From NCBI GenBank assembly GCA_964526645.1, contig CAZGJN010000006.1:1-64000 (forward strand): a stretch of DNA of 64,000 nt, in the 5' to 3' direction. Position numbers and translations under genes: made by a program. Positions 43,917 to 52,633 of the stretch are shown in pieces. The notes below the pieces were generated by a model, which had not been told where the DNA came from, did not search any database, and saw only the letters and a list, made by a program, of their open reading frames with translations. Within the stretch, counting starts at the first letter, position 1; the number at the start of each line of letters is the position of its first letter. Origin of the DNA: JADJNW01 sp964526645 (GTDB lineage Bacteria > Bacteroidota > Bacteroidia > Chitinophagales > Saprospiraceae).

Positions 43917-46262
43917 TTACTTATTCACAATAAATTTCTTCGTGCCAGCGCCTTCTTCCGTAATCAATTGGATGAAGTAAGTACCGCTGCTCAAGTTGTT
44001 GATATTGTACTGGAAGCGTTCCTGCTGCACATTGTCATACTGACGCTGCTGCACCAGCTTGCCCGCCATATCAAAAATGCGAACAGTAGCGCTCTGTGCT
44101 GTCTTATCCAAACCCAGTTGTACATTCAGTACATCGGTAGTAGGATTCGGGAATACAGTGAACTTGCTCGCCAAAGCGTTCAATTCTTCCGCGCTGGTAG
44201 GATCAGCGCCTACGTTCATACGCGCTACCGGTACACGGCTAAACAAGGCACCCGTGAAACCAACAAAGCTGAAAGGCTCCGTAGAAAGATCTCCATTGAT
44301 ACCCAACATAGAACCAAATCGAGGCGCACCTTCTTCGTTTGTGAGAGTAATCATCCCGCCGTAGTCAATATAATCAGCAATAGGGAATACATAATCCACC
44401 TGGTCGTTCGTGATGTATTCGATCATAAGCAGGTAAGCGGTATTGTCCTCCAAGGCTACCGCAGGATCACCTGGTGCAGGCATTGGTACATTGATAAACT
44501 GAGCAGCTGTCTCGTTTCCTACAATCGTATAAGAGTTGAATGCCAGGAGTTCTCTTTCATCCGGATCGGCATTACCATCCTGGTTAGTATCTTCTGTCCA
44601 TTTGTAGAGTGTGATAACCAATTCTCTACCTGCCAGCGCTGCTGAGCCAAGCACAGCAATCGTAGCACTTCTCACAAACTTATTGTCAGCGTTGGCTACA
44701 TAATAGTAGTTACCCCAAGCCCAAGAGTGTGGCTCGTTGGCATCCCAGTTGCCGGCAGCAGAAGAAGTAGTGCTGTTGGCACCGGAATATTCCTTTGCAA
44801 AAGTAGTATCGGATACGATGTAAGCGAATTCCTGTGCATTGTTCGACTCATCGAAGTCCTCCGCATCCGCAGAGATTGTATAAGTACCGAAGAAAGTACC
44901 GGTTTCGGTCGGTAGGTATTTTTCTGCAAAAGGTACATTTTCCACCAGCGAGTTGGCGGGCACGGTGCCATAGTCCAAATCCTGCGAATAGACCTCATTG
45001 CCGTCGAAATCTTCGATTGTCACATTCAGGTTGACATTGGTTTGCTCAAGTGCGCCCACGTTTTCAATATCCGCCAGGAAACCAAAAGGCTCTGCATTAT
45101 CTAATGGGAAAATTGCGTTATTCGGCACTGCAAAAAAAGCATTGGTACGCAAGTTATTGGATTCCTGCTCGATGATTTGCATATCATCAACACCCCAGTA
45201 GTAGTAGTTTGCCTGATAAATGAGCTTCACGCGCAGGCTATCCGCGCCGCCTGTGCCTACTAATGGCACTTTCACTACATTGGCAGTAGCAGCAGCATTG
45301 GTTACCAATTCGGTATTGATAGCCGTAGTATCCCAGTTGGTACCGCCATCGGTGGTCCAGGCTACAAAATAGCTGGAAGTAAACTGGCGAGACACCTGAT
45401 AGAATTTCAAGCTAAAGCCGGCAGCATCCGAGCCACTCAGATCAATATTGGGTGAAATCAATTCCCCAAACTGCGGCGCAGGGCAGGTACCACCGCCTAA
45501 ACCGCAATCATTTGTACCGCTATCCAAAAAGTCGGTTTCAAACACTACGGTACCATTGCAACGAGTAGGAGATGGTACCGCATTGCCACCGCAGCTACCA
45601 CGTATGACACCATTTTCGCTCCAGGTCCAGGAAGTACCTGGTGAACCATCGGCGCAAGTACCGCTTACCACCGTCCAGCCGTTCAAGCCGCCGTCAAAGT
45701 CCCCTTCGCCGGGGTTGCCACCCCATACCATTACGTCATCAGAAGCGTCTTGTAAAGAATAAATGTCAATTGTGCCTGTAACCCCACCTCCAGCAACAAC
45801 AGACTTAAAAATATTGCAACTTTCCAAAGCTGTGCCTAAAGTAGGAATTGTCACAGCAGCAGATGTTCCACCTGGGGTAAATATACCAGAAGTATTGTTA
45901 CAAATAATTACTGCGACAGCACCTCTTGCTTGTGCATTTAAAGCTTTATTTGCAAAGGCACAAGCCCCTCTATCTACTAATACTATTTTTCCGGTATAAT
46001 CTTCCGTACTTGGATTGCATGCAAGTGAGCTTGCTGCCATATCTGAATAAACAACTAATTCGGCAGTAATAATGGGGTCCCCACAATCTATTCTAGGGCC
46101 AAATGCAGCTATTTGTAAAGGATATTCACCGGCTATTTCTGCTGGAGCGGCTATTTTTAGTATATTTGTTTGAGCATTTACGTTATTCCAAGCTACGCTA
46201 AGGAGTAGCCCCAATAAAAAAAATCCACTTTTTTTGAAAAAAGACTGAGTAGAATTGATCAT
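43917..46262 (-). CDS. PA-domain protein with type A T9SS sorting domain
   Basis: A 781-residue secreted protein. A signal peptide (MINSTQSFFKKSGFFLLGLL...NAQ) is followed by a protease-associated (PA) domain at about 65-155 (YTGKIVLVDRGACAFANKAL, ARGAVAVIICNNT), a cysteine-containing beta-sandwich (about 190-350), further beta domains, and a C-terminal type A sorting domain (VFPNPTTDVLNVQLG, GKLVQQRQYDN, SGTYFIQLITEEG, KKFIVNK). No protease catalytic residues are visible, so it is a binding or structural cargo. I chose ATG 46262, which gives the signal peptide; the extension to 46340 runs into the promoter. A -7 element TATATTTG lies 23 bases upstream. Confidence 0.9.
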   Translation of the reverse strand: MINSTQSFFKKSGFFLLGLLLSVAWNNVNAQTNILKIAAPAEIAGEYPLQIAAFGPRIDCGDPIITAELVVYSDMAASSLACNPSTEDYTGKIVLVDRGACAFANKALNAQARGAVAVIICNNTSGIFTPGGTSAAVTIPTLGTALESCNIFKSVVAGGGVTGTIDIYSLQDASDDVMVWGGNPGEGDFDGGLNGWTVVSGTCADGSPGTSWTWSENGVIRGSCGGNAVPSPTRCNGTVVFETDFLDSGTNDCGLGGGTCPAPQFGELISPNIDLSGSDAAGFSLKFYQVSRQFTSSYFVAWTTDGGTNWDTTAINTELVTNAAATANVVKVPLVGTGGADSLRVKLIYQANYYYWGVDDMQIIEQESNNLRTNAFFAVPNNAIFPLDNAEPFGFLADIENVGALEQTNVNLNVTIEDFDGNEVYSQDLDYGTVPANSLVENVPFAEKYLPTETGTFFGTYTISADAEDFDESNNAQEFAYIVSDTTFAKEYSGANSTTSSAAGNWDANEPHSWAWGNYYYVANADNKFVRSATIAVLGSAALAGRELVITLYKWTEDTNQDGNADPDERELLAFNSYTIVGNETAAQFINVPMPAPGDPAVALEDNTAYLLMIEYITNDQVDYVFPIADYIDYGGMITLTNEEGAPRFGSMLGINGDLSTEPFSFVGFTGALFSRVPVARMNVGADPTSAEELNALASKFTVFPNPTTDVLNVQLGLDKTAQSATVRIFDMAGKLVQQRQYDNVQQERFQYNINNLSSGTYFIQLITEEGAGTKKFIVNK

Positions 46263-46284
46263 ACAGTTGAGTGTTTTAAGTGAG

Positions 46285-46292
46285 CAAATATA
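46285..46292 (-). promoter_or_regulatory. Putative -7 element of the PA-domain cargo gene
   Basis: Minus-strand TATATTTG matches TAnnTTTG, predicting a start about 19 bases before the ATG. No good TTTG at -33 was found. Confidence 0.45.
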
Positions 46293-46446
46293 TTTTAAGA
46301 CGATTGAATATAGCATCCAGAAAGTTGTTTTTCGAGGCACATGGATTCTTTTAAAAGTCGCGTTGCGGCATTTTGGGCAACCACAAATTCATATTTCAAT
46401 TTTAATGCGGGTGAAAATACACATTTTCTTCGGTTTGGAAAGAAAT

Positions 46447-46485
46447 AAATTAAAATTTTGCCAAATCTTGGCAAAATTTTAATTT
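46447..46485. repeat. Perfect 18-pair hairpin palindrome
   Basis: The arms at 46447-46464 and 46468-46485 are exact reverse complements with a three-base ATC loop; the centre reads TTTTGCCAAATCTTGGCAAA. It lies between the lipoprotein terminator and the cargo promoter. It may be a second terminator or a protein-binding site. Confidence 0.7.
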
Positions 46486-46500
46486 GTTTCTCTAAAAATA

Positions 46501-46538
46501 AACCCCCTTTACTGAATTTTACTAATGCAAAGGGGGTT
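46501..46538 (-). terminator. Terminator for the cysteine-rich lipoprotein gene
   Basis: AACCCCCTTT (46501-46510) pairs with AAAGGGGGTT (46529-46538), a perfect ten-pair stem with an 18-base loop. On the minus strand it is followed by TTATTTTTAG. It begins 27 bases after the lipoprotein stop. Confidence 0.75.
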
Positions 46539-46565
46539 GTTTTGGTATAATCTTATTTTTGAATT

Positions 46566-47063
46566 TTAAGTCGCGATACAACAACAGCCATATGTACAAT
46601 AAGCAACTAATGCGTAGGACCCTCCAAATAGTTCACTAATATAAAAATTCATTTCCAGTAATCCAGCAACACAACCTGTATCACATGATGGAGGGTTAGC
46701 AAGTGCATAGGCAATAAAAAGATCAATGAAATCATCTTGCTCAGAAGGTGTAAAAGTATCGCCGGCACTTAAGATTCCAATTCCTGGAATAATAACTGAA
46801 GCATGATTTACATACGATATGTCAACATATTCTTCTTCCTGGCAATCAGGCATTTGCCAAAAAAAACCACAATTATCTATGACATCTTCTAAAGTACTAG
46901 CCAAATCAAAAAGACCGACAGTTCCTCTAATGCAACTTCTAAAACTTACATCATCTGAAATAAAATCTTCTACTTCAGCAGGGTCTTTACTACATGCAAA
47001 AGTAAAAAATAATATACAAAATAAGGCTATCGCACGTAGCGATAAGGATTTTTTGGTAAACAT
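46566..47063 (-). CDS. Cysteine-rich lipoprotein of unknown function
   Basis: A 165-residue exported protein. I chose ATG 47063, which gives a signal peptide with Cys24 as a likely lipidation site (FTFAC followed by SKDP); the lipobox is non-canonical. The SKD after the cysteine may be a surface-export signal of the type used by Bacteroidota, by inference. Ten cysteines are present, counting one in the signal and Cys24; the mature part has SCIRG, NCGFF, DCQEE, SCDTGC and a terminal YCTYGCCCIAT. A middle acidic region lies between. I do not recognise the family. It is followed by a terminator and preceded by two palindromes. Confidence 0.65.
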   Translation of the reverse strand: MFTKKSLSLRAIALFCILFFTFACSKDPAEVEDFISDDVSFRSCIRGTVGLFDLASTLEDVIDNCGFFWQMPDCQEEEYVDISYVNHASVIIPGIGILSAGDTFTPSEQDDFIDLFIAYALANPPSCDTGCVAGLLEMNFYISELFGGSYALVAYCTYGCCCIAT

Positions 47064-47095
47064 ACTATGAAAACGGTTTTTGGTTAAAAAATAAA

Positions 47096-47111
47096 TATAG
47101 TTGCAACTATA
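47096..47111. promoter_or_regulatory. Perfect 16-bp palindrome upstream of the lipoprotein gene
   Basis: TATAGTTGCAACTATA is a perfect inverted repeat 33 bases before the lipoprotein start, in a position to act as an operator or overlap the promoter. Confidence 0.4.
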
Positions 47112-47172
47112 ACTCGCATGCAAATACAATTTATACTAAAAATATGTCTATGTCAATTTTTTATCTATATTT

Positions 47173-47216
47173 AAAAATTAAATTGCCAATATTTTTCACA
47201 TGTCAATTTAATTTTT
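47173..47216. repeat. Perfect 13-bp inverted repeat with 18-base loop
   Basis: AAAAATTAAATTG (47173-47185) and CAATTTAATTTTT (47204-47216) are exact reverse complements. It lies upstream of the lipoprotein gene. Its A/T-rich content means chance formation is not excluded. Confidence 0.45.
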
Positions 47217-47251
47217 ACGAGAACACAATAAATAATATTTTTAACATAAAA

Positions 47252-47276
47252 CAATAAAGCTTAGAAAGCTTTATTG
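47252..47276 (-). terminator. Terminator for the TolC/adaptor operon
   Basis: CAATAAAGCT (47252-47261) pairs with AGCTTTATTG (47267-47276), ten perfect pairs and a five-base loop. On the minus strand it is followed by TTTTATG. It lies about 100 bases after the adaptor stop. Confidence 0.65.
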
Positions 47277-47374
47277 CTTCCTAAGCCTTATGGGTCAAAA
47301 TTTGAGGTATGATAAATGGAAATCAGAAAAGAAATATTCTGCTTAATGCCACATTAACAGCGAATCCGTACTCG

Positions 47375-48784
47375 TCATTTCTCATCTTTTTTCTCGTCTT
47401 TTTCACGCTGGATGCGCGTGCCCTGTTCCAGCTTGCGGGATACCGCGGTGTAAGGTCCGGTCACGATTTCCTGTCCCTCCTGCAAGCCCGAAAGAACGTG
47501 GATATAAGTATCATCCTGGATACCGGTTTTCACTTCCACCATTTTCACGGTATCAGCTGAGACGACAAATACCACTTCGAGGAGATCATCCTCCCCGATT
47601 TTATCTTCCGAGTTGGAAGCGTTCACCGCCTGCGCGTCATCGGTTTGGGCTTCTTTTTTCTTATTCTTGGCATCTTCTTTTTCGCGGGTGGTCACTGCCT
47701 GAATGGGCACACTCAGGGCATCTTTTTCCGTTTCGGTATTGATTTCAACAGAAGCCGACATGCCCGGCAGGAAAGGATGCGCTTTGCCCGGCTTGATCAA
47801 ATCATTGTAAGAACTCGCTTCAACACTGATACGCACCTCAAAATTGGTCACCTGATCACTGGTAAGCGTCGAAACCGTACCAACGCTGCTGGAAGAGCGA
47901 GCGATCTGCGTGACACGCCCTTTGAATATTCTACCGATATAAGCATCCACTTCGATGTCCACCTCATCGCCAAGCGATACGCGGGGAATATCATTTTCGC
48001 TCACATCCACTCTTACTTCCATCGCATTGAGGTTGGCGATGCGCATCATTTCTGTACCCGCCATCTGGATGGTACCCACCACGCTTTCGCCTTTTTCGAT
48101 ATTCAATTTGGAAACGATCCCGTTGGCAGGCGCGTAGAGTTCCGTTCGGCGCAAGCTGGTACGCAGTTCTTTGAGCGAAGCTTCCGAGCTTTGCACCTGG
48201 AATTCAGAAGCTTTTACGCCTTCTTGTGCTGCTTTGATATTAGCATCCGCTACCCGGAGATTTGCTTCTAAACTACGCAGACTCGACAAAGAGGCATCGT
48301 AATCTGCCTGAGAAATAACCCCTTCCCTGCGCAATTTTTCGTTGCGCTGGTGGATTTCACGAGCATTGGCGAGCTGTGCCTGGATTTGTTCCTTTGAGGC
48401 GCGCAGCTGTTCTACTTGCGAGCGAGCATTAGCGAGCTGCGCTTTGGAGCTATTCACACCCGCCACGCCGCGTTCTACCTGCGACTGGAATGCCTCCGGA
48501 TCAACTTTTGCCAATAGCTGCCCAGCCACGACAGAGTCTCCCTCTTCAACATATAGTTCTACTACTTCGCCAGATACCACAGAACTGATTTTGATCTCCG
48601 TCTGCGGGAAAATTTTACCACTTGCTGCTACTTTTTCCGTAATGGTGCGGCGACTGACTTTTTCTACCTTGACCTGCTCGCCTTTGGGCTTTGATTGCTG
48701 CCGAACGATCGCCAAGACTACTAAAAGCACTATAATTCCTACTAATCCTATGATGAGCCAATTGCTCCTTTTTCGTTTTGCCAT
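47375..48784 (-). CDS. Periplasmic adaptor subunit of a tripartite efflux pump (HlyD/MacA-like)
   Basis: A 469-residue membrane-fusion protein linking an inner-membrane pump to TolC. An N-terminal membrane anchor (WLIIGLVGIIVLLVVLAIV) is followed by a lipoyl half-motif (SGEVVELYVEEGDSVVAGQLLAKV), a long coiled-coil hairpin (about 90-200), the second lipoyl half (LYAPANGIVSKLNIEKGESV), a beta-barrel domain and a membrane-proximal domain. A charged insert (about 365-410, EKEDAKNKKKEAQTDD) interrupts the last domain. The pattern is MacA-like. I chose ATG 48784. It is the second gene behind the TolC gene and is followed by a terminator, not by a MacB-type gene. Confidence 0.92.
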   Translation of the reverse strand: MAKRKRSNWLIIGLVGIIVLLVVLAIVRQQSKPKGEQVKVEKVSRRTITEKVAASGKIFPQTEIKISSVVSGEVVELYVEEGDSVVAGQLLAKVDPEAFQSQVERGVAGVNSSKAQLANARSQVEQLRASKEQIQAQLANAREIHQRNEKLRREGVISQADYDASLSSLRSLEANLRVADANIKAAQEGVKASEFQVQSSEASLKELRTSLRRTELYAPANGIVSKLNIEKGESVVGTIQMAGTEMMRIANLNAMEVRVDVSENDIPRVSLGDEVDIEVDAYIGRIFKGRVTQIARSSSSVGTVSTLTSDQVTNFEVRISVEASSYNDLIKPGKAHPFLPGMSASVEINTETEKDALSVPIQAVTTREKEDAKNKKKEAQTDDAQAVNASNSEDKIGEDDLLEVVFVVSADTVKMVEVKTGIQDDTYIHVLSGLQEGQEIVTGPYTAVSRKLEQGTRIQREKDEKKDEK

Positions 48785-48913
48785 TGTTAGTTCATTATTT
48801 AATTTAGAAGTTTTTCTTTTTCTCAATAAGTTGATGTGCTGATGCGATTATAAGCAACAATTAATCAGTATTTTATAAAAAACAAACCTTACCTGAATTA
48901 ACACAAGTATTGC

Positions 48914-48952
48914 CTTTCAGATTTGGCAAATCTTAAAGATTTACGAAATCGT
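48914..48952. repeat. Dispersed palindromic repeat, copy B (core only)
   Basis: The sequence CTTTCAGATTTGGCAAATCT, TAA, then AGATTTACGAAATCG has the core of copies A and C, with 14-base arms broken at a few positions. The extended flank is missing. It lies in the 173-base gap between the TolC and adaptor genes. Confidence 0.6.
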
Positions 48953-48957
48953 CCATT

Positions 48958-50388
48958 TTAGTCAATCTTGATTTCCTTACCCAGGTAGAATTCTACAACT
49001 TTCACGTTGAACACATACTGGTATTTTGCCTGCACCAAACTCACCTGCGCCTGATCGAGGTTATTCCTGGCAGTGGTGTACTCCAGCGAATTGATAGCCC
49101 CCAGGTCAAATCTTTTTTGAGCGTTGTCAAAAGCAATTTGAGAGGACTCCACCGCCTTGATCGCTGCATCATACGAACGCTTGGCCGCGCGGGCGTTGGC
49201 GATTGCCTGCTGGATATTGGTTTTGAGCAACTGCCGGCCCTGCTGGTTTTGCACCTCTGTGCTTAGGATGTTCACCTGTGCGCGCTGCACATTGATGCGA
49301 TTGGAAAAATTATTAAAAATTGGAATTCGGAGGTTCAACCCAAAATTCTGACCAAAATTCTCGCGCAGCTGGTTAAAGTAGGGATTATCATCGAAAGTAT
49401 TTACTTCCTGATCAAAGCCAAAGGTGACAGGCGTGTTGTCGAGAAAAATAGTTTGTTCTATACGCTCTATTCTAGTATCTACGACTCGAAGCCCTTCTGT
49501 CGAAAAGCGGGTATCAAGGTTGCCAAATAGTGACAGGGTAGGCAGCAAAGCGCCTTTGGCAACATCGACGCCAGCCTGTGCGGCCTCTATTCTCATTTCA
49601 TTTGCACGAATTTGCGGCTGTGTGCCCAAAGCCGCGGTAAACACTTCGTTTAATACAAAACCATCGGGATTGGCATCTGCGGGCACGTTCACCTGCGGGC
49701 GCTGGATGGTAATGTCGGTATTGGGGTCTAAGTTCATTGCTTGTTTCAAGGATAAATAAGAAGCATCAATCGTATTTTGAGCTTGAATGATAGACTGCTC
49801 GTTGCGGGCGATCTGGGCCAACAGGTCGTAGCGTTCGTTTTCGGCGCGAGCACCTACGCGGATCAGCCGTTCTATTTGGTCTAACTGCACTTGCGAAATG
49901 GACAGCTGTTGCTGGGCGATTTCTAATTGCTCCTGCCCCAGCAGAATATTCAGATAAGCCGTCGCAACATCCAAAGAGATGGTATTGACAATATCTGCGG
50001 CATCCAGCTTGGAGGCTTCTAAGGTCAGTTTATCTTGTTTGATTCCATTATTGATTTGATTGCCCCCAAAAAGGGTAACGCCGGTGCTTACCCCAATACT
50101 ATTGAAGCCGCTACTCACATTGCTGAGGGTGTTGGTAAGTGGGTTGAGCGAAAGACCAAAGTTCCAGCCGTAGTTGGCAGAAGCATTCAGATTTGGCAGC
50201 CGGTTGAATCGGCTTTGCTTTAGATTGAGTTCGTTCGCCTGAATCGTCGTTTGTGCCTGTTTTACCGAAAGGCTATTCTGCTGGGCATAGCGTACGCATT
50301 GTTCTAATGACCAGGTTTCCTGCGCCTTTGTAGCCATGCTAAAAACAAAGCAAAAAATTAGAGTGACGGGTAATGTTTTCTTAAACAT
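48958..50388 (-). CDS. TolC-family outer-membrane efflux protein
   Basis: A 476-residue outer-membrane channel protein. After a signal peptide (LPVTLIFCFVFSMATKAQ), two TolC-type repeats follow (about 25-225 and 240-465), each with long coiled-coil helices. Segments such as WSLEQCVRYAQQNSLSVKQAQ and RPQVNVPADANPDGF..LNEVFTAALGTQPQIRANEMRI mark the repeats, and YNARNNLDQAQVSLVQAKY-like helices close the second. It lies 173 bases upstream of the adaptor gene and is probably in one transcript with it. The hairpin and T run upstream probably isolate it from the DUF5103 gene. Confidence 0.92.
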   Translation of the reverse strand: MFKKTLPVTLIFCFVFSMATKAQETWSLEQCVRYAQQNSLSVKQAQTTIQANELNLKQSRFNRLPNLNASANYGWNFGLSLNPLTNTLSNVSSGFNSIGVSTGVTLFGGNQINNGIKQDKLTLEASKLDAADIVNTISLDVATAYLNILLGQEQLEIAQQQLSISQVQLDQIERLIRVGARAENERYDLLAQIARNEQSIIQAQNTIDASYLSLKQAMNLDPNTDITIQRPQVNVPADANPDGFVLNEVFTAALGTQPQIRANEMRIEAAQAGVDVAKGALLPTLSLFGNLDTRFSTEGLRVVDTRIERIEQTIFLDNTPVTFGFDQEVNTFDDNPYFNQLRENFGQNFGLNLRIPIFNNFSNRINVQRAQVNILSTEVQNQQGRQLLKTNIQQAIANARAAKRSYDAAIKAVESSQIAFDNAQKRFDLGAINSLEYTTARNNLDQAQVSLVQAKYQYVFNVKVVEFYLGKEIKID

Positions 50389-50416
50389 ACACTTTAGTTT
50401 TTAAACTTGTACAAAA

Positions 50417-50444
50417 AAAATAAGGCATTCGGTTTCGACCGAAT
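50417..50444 (-). terminator. Hairpin plus T run between DUF5103 gene and tolC
   Basis: ATTCGGT and ACCGAAT flank a four-base loop at 50427-50444. On the minus strand the stem is followed by GCCTTATTTTTTTT. It can end the guaB-DUF5103 transcript, or attenuate the tolC gene that begins about 30 bases later. Confidence 0.55.
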
Positions 50445-50633
50445 TATTTCTATGAAAAGAGGATTAAATCGGATAAATGCTCCCATTTGAGATATCAAAA
50501 ATGGATGTAATTCGCCACAGTAAAAATCATGATCTTCTGGAAGGCTGTTACAAGTGTAGGCTATGCACCAATTGTGGTATAAAGCAAGGAAGAGAAAAAG
50601 CCAATGTGTTTATTTTTGATGATTAAGTGTGTG

Positions 50634-51905
50634 TTAAAAATTAGAAGAAATCGTAAGCACCCCAATGATTCTATCGTACCGCTCCCCAAAAGGATGGTAG
50701 TAAATCAGGATAGTGTAAAGATTTTCCGACTCGTACCAATCGCCTTCTACTTCTGATAGGTTGGGTAGCTTGTCCTTACCTTGAACATCAACAGCAGCAT
50801 AGGCATATTCGTAGTAGCCCTGCTTGAGCAATACCTTTGACACATAGCCATTTACGGAACTGTTATAAACCATTTTATATTCCGGTTTTAGCTGCCAGTC
50901 TGTTAGCGCTCCAAACAAATAAAGGTCTGTATCAATCAAGGGTAGGGGGCTATACAACGTAAACAGGACATTGGCATAGTCGCTGGCGAGGTCTGGGTCT
51001 TGCTGATCGAAGGTTTCGATTACAAAATTGCCATTTATATCTTGCCGGCTCAGATAAACCTGATTGAAGCGTTTTTCATCTTTGAGCAAAGTGACGTAGT
51101 AGCCTTGATCATCCCGTTCAATGGCGCCGATGTTGGCGGTTCGCCCGCGCAGGCTGCGCATGTCGAGGAAGCGAAATTCCCTACCCGCCGGAAAAATAAC
51201 TTTGTCCTGATAATCAAATAACAATTGGTTGGGGCGAATGAAAAGCGGGGGCAAATTGGTCACAGCGTTGTCCCATCTGCCATTTTGTAAAATAACCGCT
51301 CGAATTTCCTGCAAAGGGTTGCGGATATCCAGTTTTTGATGATCCACCACAAAATCAATTTCCTGGTGTGTACGCAATTTGCTTACTACATTGGGGCGCA
51401 CAAACTGCGGCGTGATGAGCACAGTTGGCTCTACCACCATAAACCGGCGGGTGATTGCCAGCTTTTTTTCGTCTTCATCTTCGTACACTTTGAGTAGGTA
51501 ATTCCCCGATTTTGTCCACTTGAAATTATTGTTGGGCAAGGAAATGCGGTAGTGTGTGAAGGGAATCAGCGTTTTAAAAGAAAACTGAACATCAGTGATA
51601 CGCTCCTCTACAAAGCCGTCAATGTATTCCATATCCGACAAATTGGAAGGCTCCCAGTTCATATCGCAGTGTACGATGGTATAGCTGTAATTTTTCACAT
51701 CAGCGTCTAGGTCATCGAAGGCAAGGATCAATGCGCTGGGAGAGTTTAAATCCAAAATTGGATAGACCGTAGGGAAGCCATTCATGTGGAACTGGACGGT
51801 TTTGATGTTGGGCAAATAGACATGATTGTAGTTGCGAAGTCCTTCGTCCTGGGCAAAAAGCCTTGCGCTGGAAAGCAGCAAAAGTGAAAAGGGTATATGT
51901 TTCAT
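50634..51905 (-). CDS. DUF5103 / T9SS plug-type protein
   Basis: A 423-residue exported protein with a signal peptide (MKHIPFSLLLLSSARLFAQ). It matches the DUF5103 family, associated with the T9SS plug protein: VYLPNIKTVQFHMNG, SYTIVHCDMNWEPSNLSDMEYI, then WTKSGNYLLKVYEDEDE and LFGALTDWQLKPEYKMVYN. The fold is beta-rich throughout. The plug is thought to close the periplasmic side of the SprA channel, and this assignment follows the family name. It lies 61 bases behind the glycosylase gene on the same strand. Confidence 0.85.
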   Translation of the reverse strand: MKHIPFSLLLLSSARLFAQDEGLRNYNHVYLPNIKTVQFHMNGFPTVYPILDLNSPSALILAFDDLDADVKNYSYTIVHCDMNWEPSNLSDMEYIDGFVEERITDVQFSFKTLIPFTHYRISLPNNNFKWTKSGNYLLKVYEDEDEKKLAITRRFMVVEPTVLITPQFVRPNVVSKLRTHQEIDFVVDHQKLDIRNPLQEIRAVILQNGRWDNAVTNLPPLFIRPNQLLFDYQDKVIFPAGREFRFLDMRSLRGRTANIGAIERDDQGYYVTLLKDEKRFNQVYLSRQDINGNFVIETFDQQDPDLASDYANVLFTLYSPLPLIDTDLYLFGALTDWQLKPEYKMVYNSSVNGYVSKVLLKQGYYEYAYAAVDVQGKDKLPNLSEVEGDWYESENLYTILIYYHPFGERYDRIIGVLTISSNF

Positions 51906-51966
51906 ACTTTGAGTAAGTCGTTAAGCTAAGCTGATGGTGTATTATATAGTTCCCTGTCAATCAATT

Positions 51967-52572
51967 TTATTTCGCTTTGCTGATCCAGGGGGAGCCTTTC
52001 ACTCGGAATCTCCAGGGGATAGTAGCCCACTCCTGGGAGGATTGTACCCCAACCCTGGGGCTGGCAATGATGTCACTTTCTTCTACCCACATGCCTCTGT
52101 CTTCGATCCAGATTGGACTATCTTCAGCGATGAGATTTGTACCCGAATGCTGGGTATTGATTCCCATTGCAATGGATAAAACGCCCGGGCCGGCGGTTAA
52201 TTGTGGTTTCAGTAGGCTCATTTGTCTGCGCAATAGCATGAGCGGCACATTTTCAATAGGTTCAATTGCCCGAATCAGCACGGCGTGAGGAATATCTTTG
52301 GCGTTTGTGACTACATTAAATAAGTGATACCTACCATAAATCAAGTACACATAAGCCTTGCCGCCGGTTGCATACATCACTTCCGTTCGTTGGGTGCGGC
52401 GGTTGCCATAAGCATGGCTGGCTTTGTCTTCCGGTGCTCGGTAAGCTTCTGTTTCTACAATTTTGCCGACGGTGCGCTGCCCTCCAAATTCTGTGATTAA
52501 AAATTTGCCCAGTAGGTCTTTAGCAATTTGCACCACATCGTCGCGCAGATAAAAGTCACTTGGCAATTGCAT
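51967..52572 (-). CDS. mpg: DNA-3-methyladenine glycosylase (AAG/MPG family)
   Basis: A 201-residue base-excision repair enzyme that removes alkylated purines from DNA. I chose ATG 52572 (MQLPSDFYLRDDVVQIAKDLLG), because the longer ORF to 52704 runs back into guaB. Signature segments are GKIVETEAYRAPEDKASHAYGN, with the catalytic Glu, and KAYVYLIYGRYHLFNVV, ending with the IASPRVGV segment. Length fits the bacterial AAG family. It follows guaB by 61 bases and precedes the DUF5103 gene. Confidence 0.93.
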   Translation of the reverse strand: MQLPSDFYLRDDVVQIAKDLLGKFLITEFGGQRTVGKIVETEAYRAPEDKASHAYGNRRTQRTEVMYATGGKAYVYLIYGRYHLFNVVTNAKDIPHAVLIRAIEPIENVPLMLLRRQMSLLKPQLTAGPGVLSIAMGINTQHSGTNLIAEDSPIWIEDRGMWVEESDIIASPRVGVQSSQEWATIPWRFRVKGSPWISKAK

Positions 52573-52633
52573 CAGGCTGATTGTTTTGGGTGATTGGATC
52601 ACAAAACCCGAACCTCCGCAGGATATAACGTTT

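Larger units (their letters stand above)
46263..46565. other. Intergenic region with promoter, palindrome and terminator
   Basis: About 300 bases with no gene. From right to left on the minus strand it holds the lipoprotein terminator, a perfect 18-pair hairpin and the -7 element of the PA-domain cargo gene, all listed. Confidence 0.6.
47064..47374. other. A/T-rich intergenic region with palindromes
   Basis: About 310 bases between the lipoprotein start and the adaptor stop. It holds a 16-base palindrome, a 13-pair inverted repeat and a terminator, all listed; no gene was seen. Confidence 0.6.
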
